In this document: piece by piece, positions 63,947 to 64,000 of the stretch
Numbering within the stretch: position 1 is the stretch's first letter
Layout of the letters: the number at the start of each line of letters is the position of its first letter
Assembly: GCA_016702605.1 (NCBI GenBank)
Contig: JADJDQ010000003.1
Location: 237,501 to 301,500 of the forward strand
Length of the DNA stretch: 64,000 bases
From: Candidatus Intricatilinea gracilis
GTDB lineage: Bacteria; Pseudomonadota; Gammaproteobacteria; Burkholderiales; Burkholderiaceae_C
Reading direction: 5' to 3'
Notes under the pieces: model-generated
The model's database searches: none
Seen by the model: only the letters and a program-made list of their open reading frames with translations
What the model was told of the DNA's origin: nothing
Made by a program: the position numbers and the translations under genes

Positions 63947-64000
63947 TCACGCAGCCAGCCCAGTGAGCCTGACGATCACGCGCGGCGCACCGACCTCGTT
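63947..64000 (-). CDS. C-terminal end of an unidentified gene cut by the window edge
   Basis: Seventeen codons enter from the right edge on the minus strand and end with TGA at 63947. They read NEVGAPRVIVRLTGLAA, a plausible protein C-terminus convergent with the exporter gene. The stretch is too short to identify, and it could be chance. Confidence 0.3.
   Translation of the reverse strand, partial: NEVGAPRVIVRLTGLAA

Overview
This window looks like a chromosome segment of a high-GC betaproteobacterium of the order Burkholderiales, probably from the Comamonadaceae / Leptothrix-Rubrivivax group. The evidence is very high GC3, TRAP and Bug-type (TctC) solute receptors, a meta-cleavage protocatechuate operon laid out like the Comamonas pmd cluster, an HpaR-controlled homoprotocatechuate cluster, and a two-partner secretion system. 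I saw no rRNA, tRNA or CRISPR array.

Layout. (1) 1-2.9 kb: the 5' end of rpoH with a perfect CIRCE element upstream, then a membrane histidine kinase and a single-domain response regulator, then a small Cys-rich protein. (2) 3.0-8.0 kb, minus strand: a DUF2878-like membrane protein overlapping an FAD-dependent geranylgeranyl-reductase-like enzyme, and a complete TRAP transporter (dctQ-dctM-dctP). (3) 8.2-13.2 kb, minus strand: hpaR-iorA-iorB, that is, a MarR-type regulator and a two-subunit indolepyruvate:ferredoxin oxidoreductase-like enzyme. A 433-bp spacer between iorA and iorB carries two long hairpins with mutually complementary loops. (4) 13.4-19.7 kb, plus strand: hpaG1-hpaG2-hpaE-hpaD-hpaF-hpaH and a class II aldolase, the lower pathway for homoprotocatechuate. 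A candidate HpaR operator and overlapping divergent promoters lie between hpaR and hpaG1. (5) 19.8-21.5 kb: a small membrane protein and a LysR regulator. (6) 21.7-23.1 kb: a low-GC island with a 5'-truncated RHS gene ending in a CHAP/NlpC-like amidase toxin, overlapped by a gene for an exported probable immunity protein. (7) 23.3-29.2 kb: a branched-chain-amino-acid-type ABC transporter (livGFHMK) and a convergent isocitrate dehydrogenase. (8) 29.4-44.6 kb: a two-partner secretion locus. The exoprotein gene would encode about 4,460 residues, including 27 near-identical 86-residue YDG repeats, but is split by a frameshift near 36,457. Its FhaC/ShlB-type transporter gene lies upstream. (9) 45.0-51.8 kb: a complete protocatechuate 4,5-cleavage operon (pmdE, F, D, A, B, C) plus a substrate-binding-fold protein without a signal peptide and a DUF1932 dehydrogenase. 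(10) 51.9-57.1 kb: a CBS protein, an aldo/keto reductase with a Bug receptor, a LysR regulator, and a second divergently transcribed LigA/LigB-type dioxygenase. (11) 57.2-64 kb: a low-GC orphan gene, a 1,158-residue cyclase-ATPase-TPR protein whose 3' third has different base composition, an unknown protein, a TesB-like thioesterase, a LysE/ArgO exporter and the tail of one more gene.

How it works together. Two ring-cleavage routes are encoded. Homoprotocatechuate is cleaved by HpaD, oxidised by HpaE, decarboxylated and isomerised by HpaG1/G2 and HpaF, hydrated by HpaH, and possibly split by the class II aldolase. The upper-pathway hydroxylase (hpaBC) and the usual hpaI are absent from the window. 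Protocatechuate is cleaved by PmdAB, oxidised by PmdC to pyrone dicarboxylate, hydrolysed by PmdD, hydrated by PmdE and split by PmdF to pyruvate and oxaloacetate. The TRAP, liv and Bug receptors nearby are plausible uptake partners, but their substrates cannot be read from sequence.
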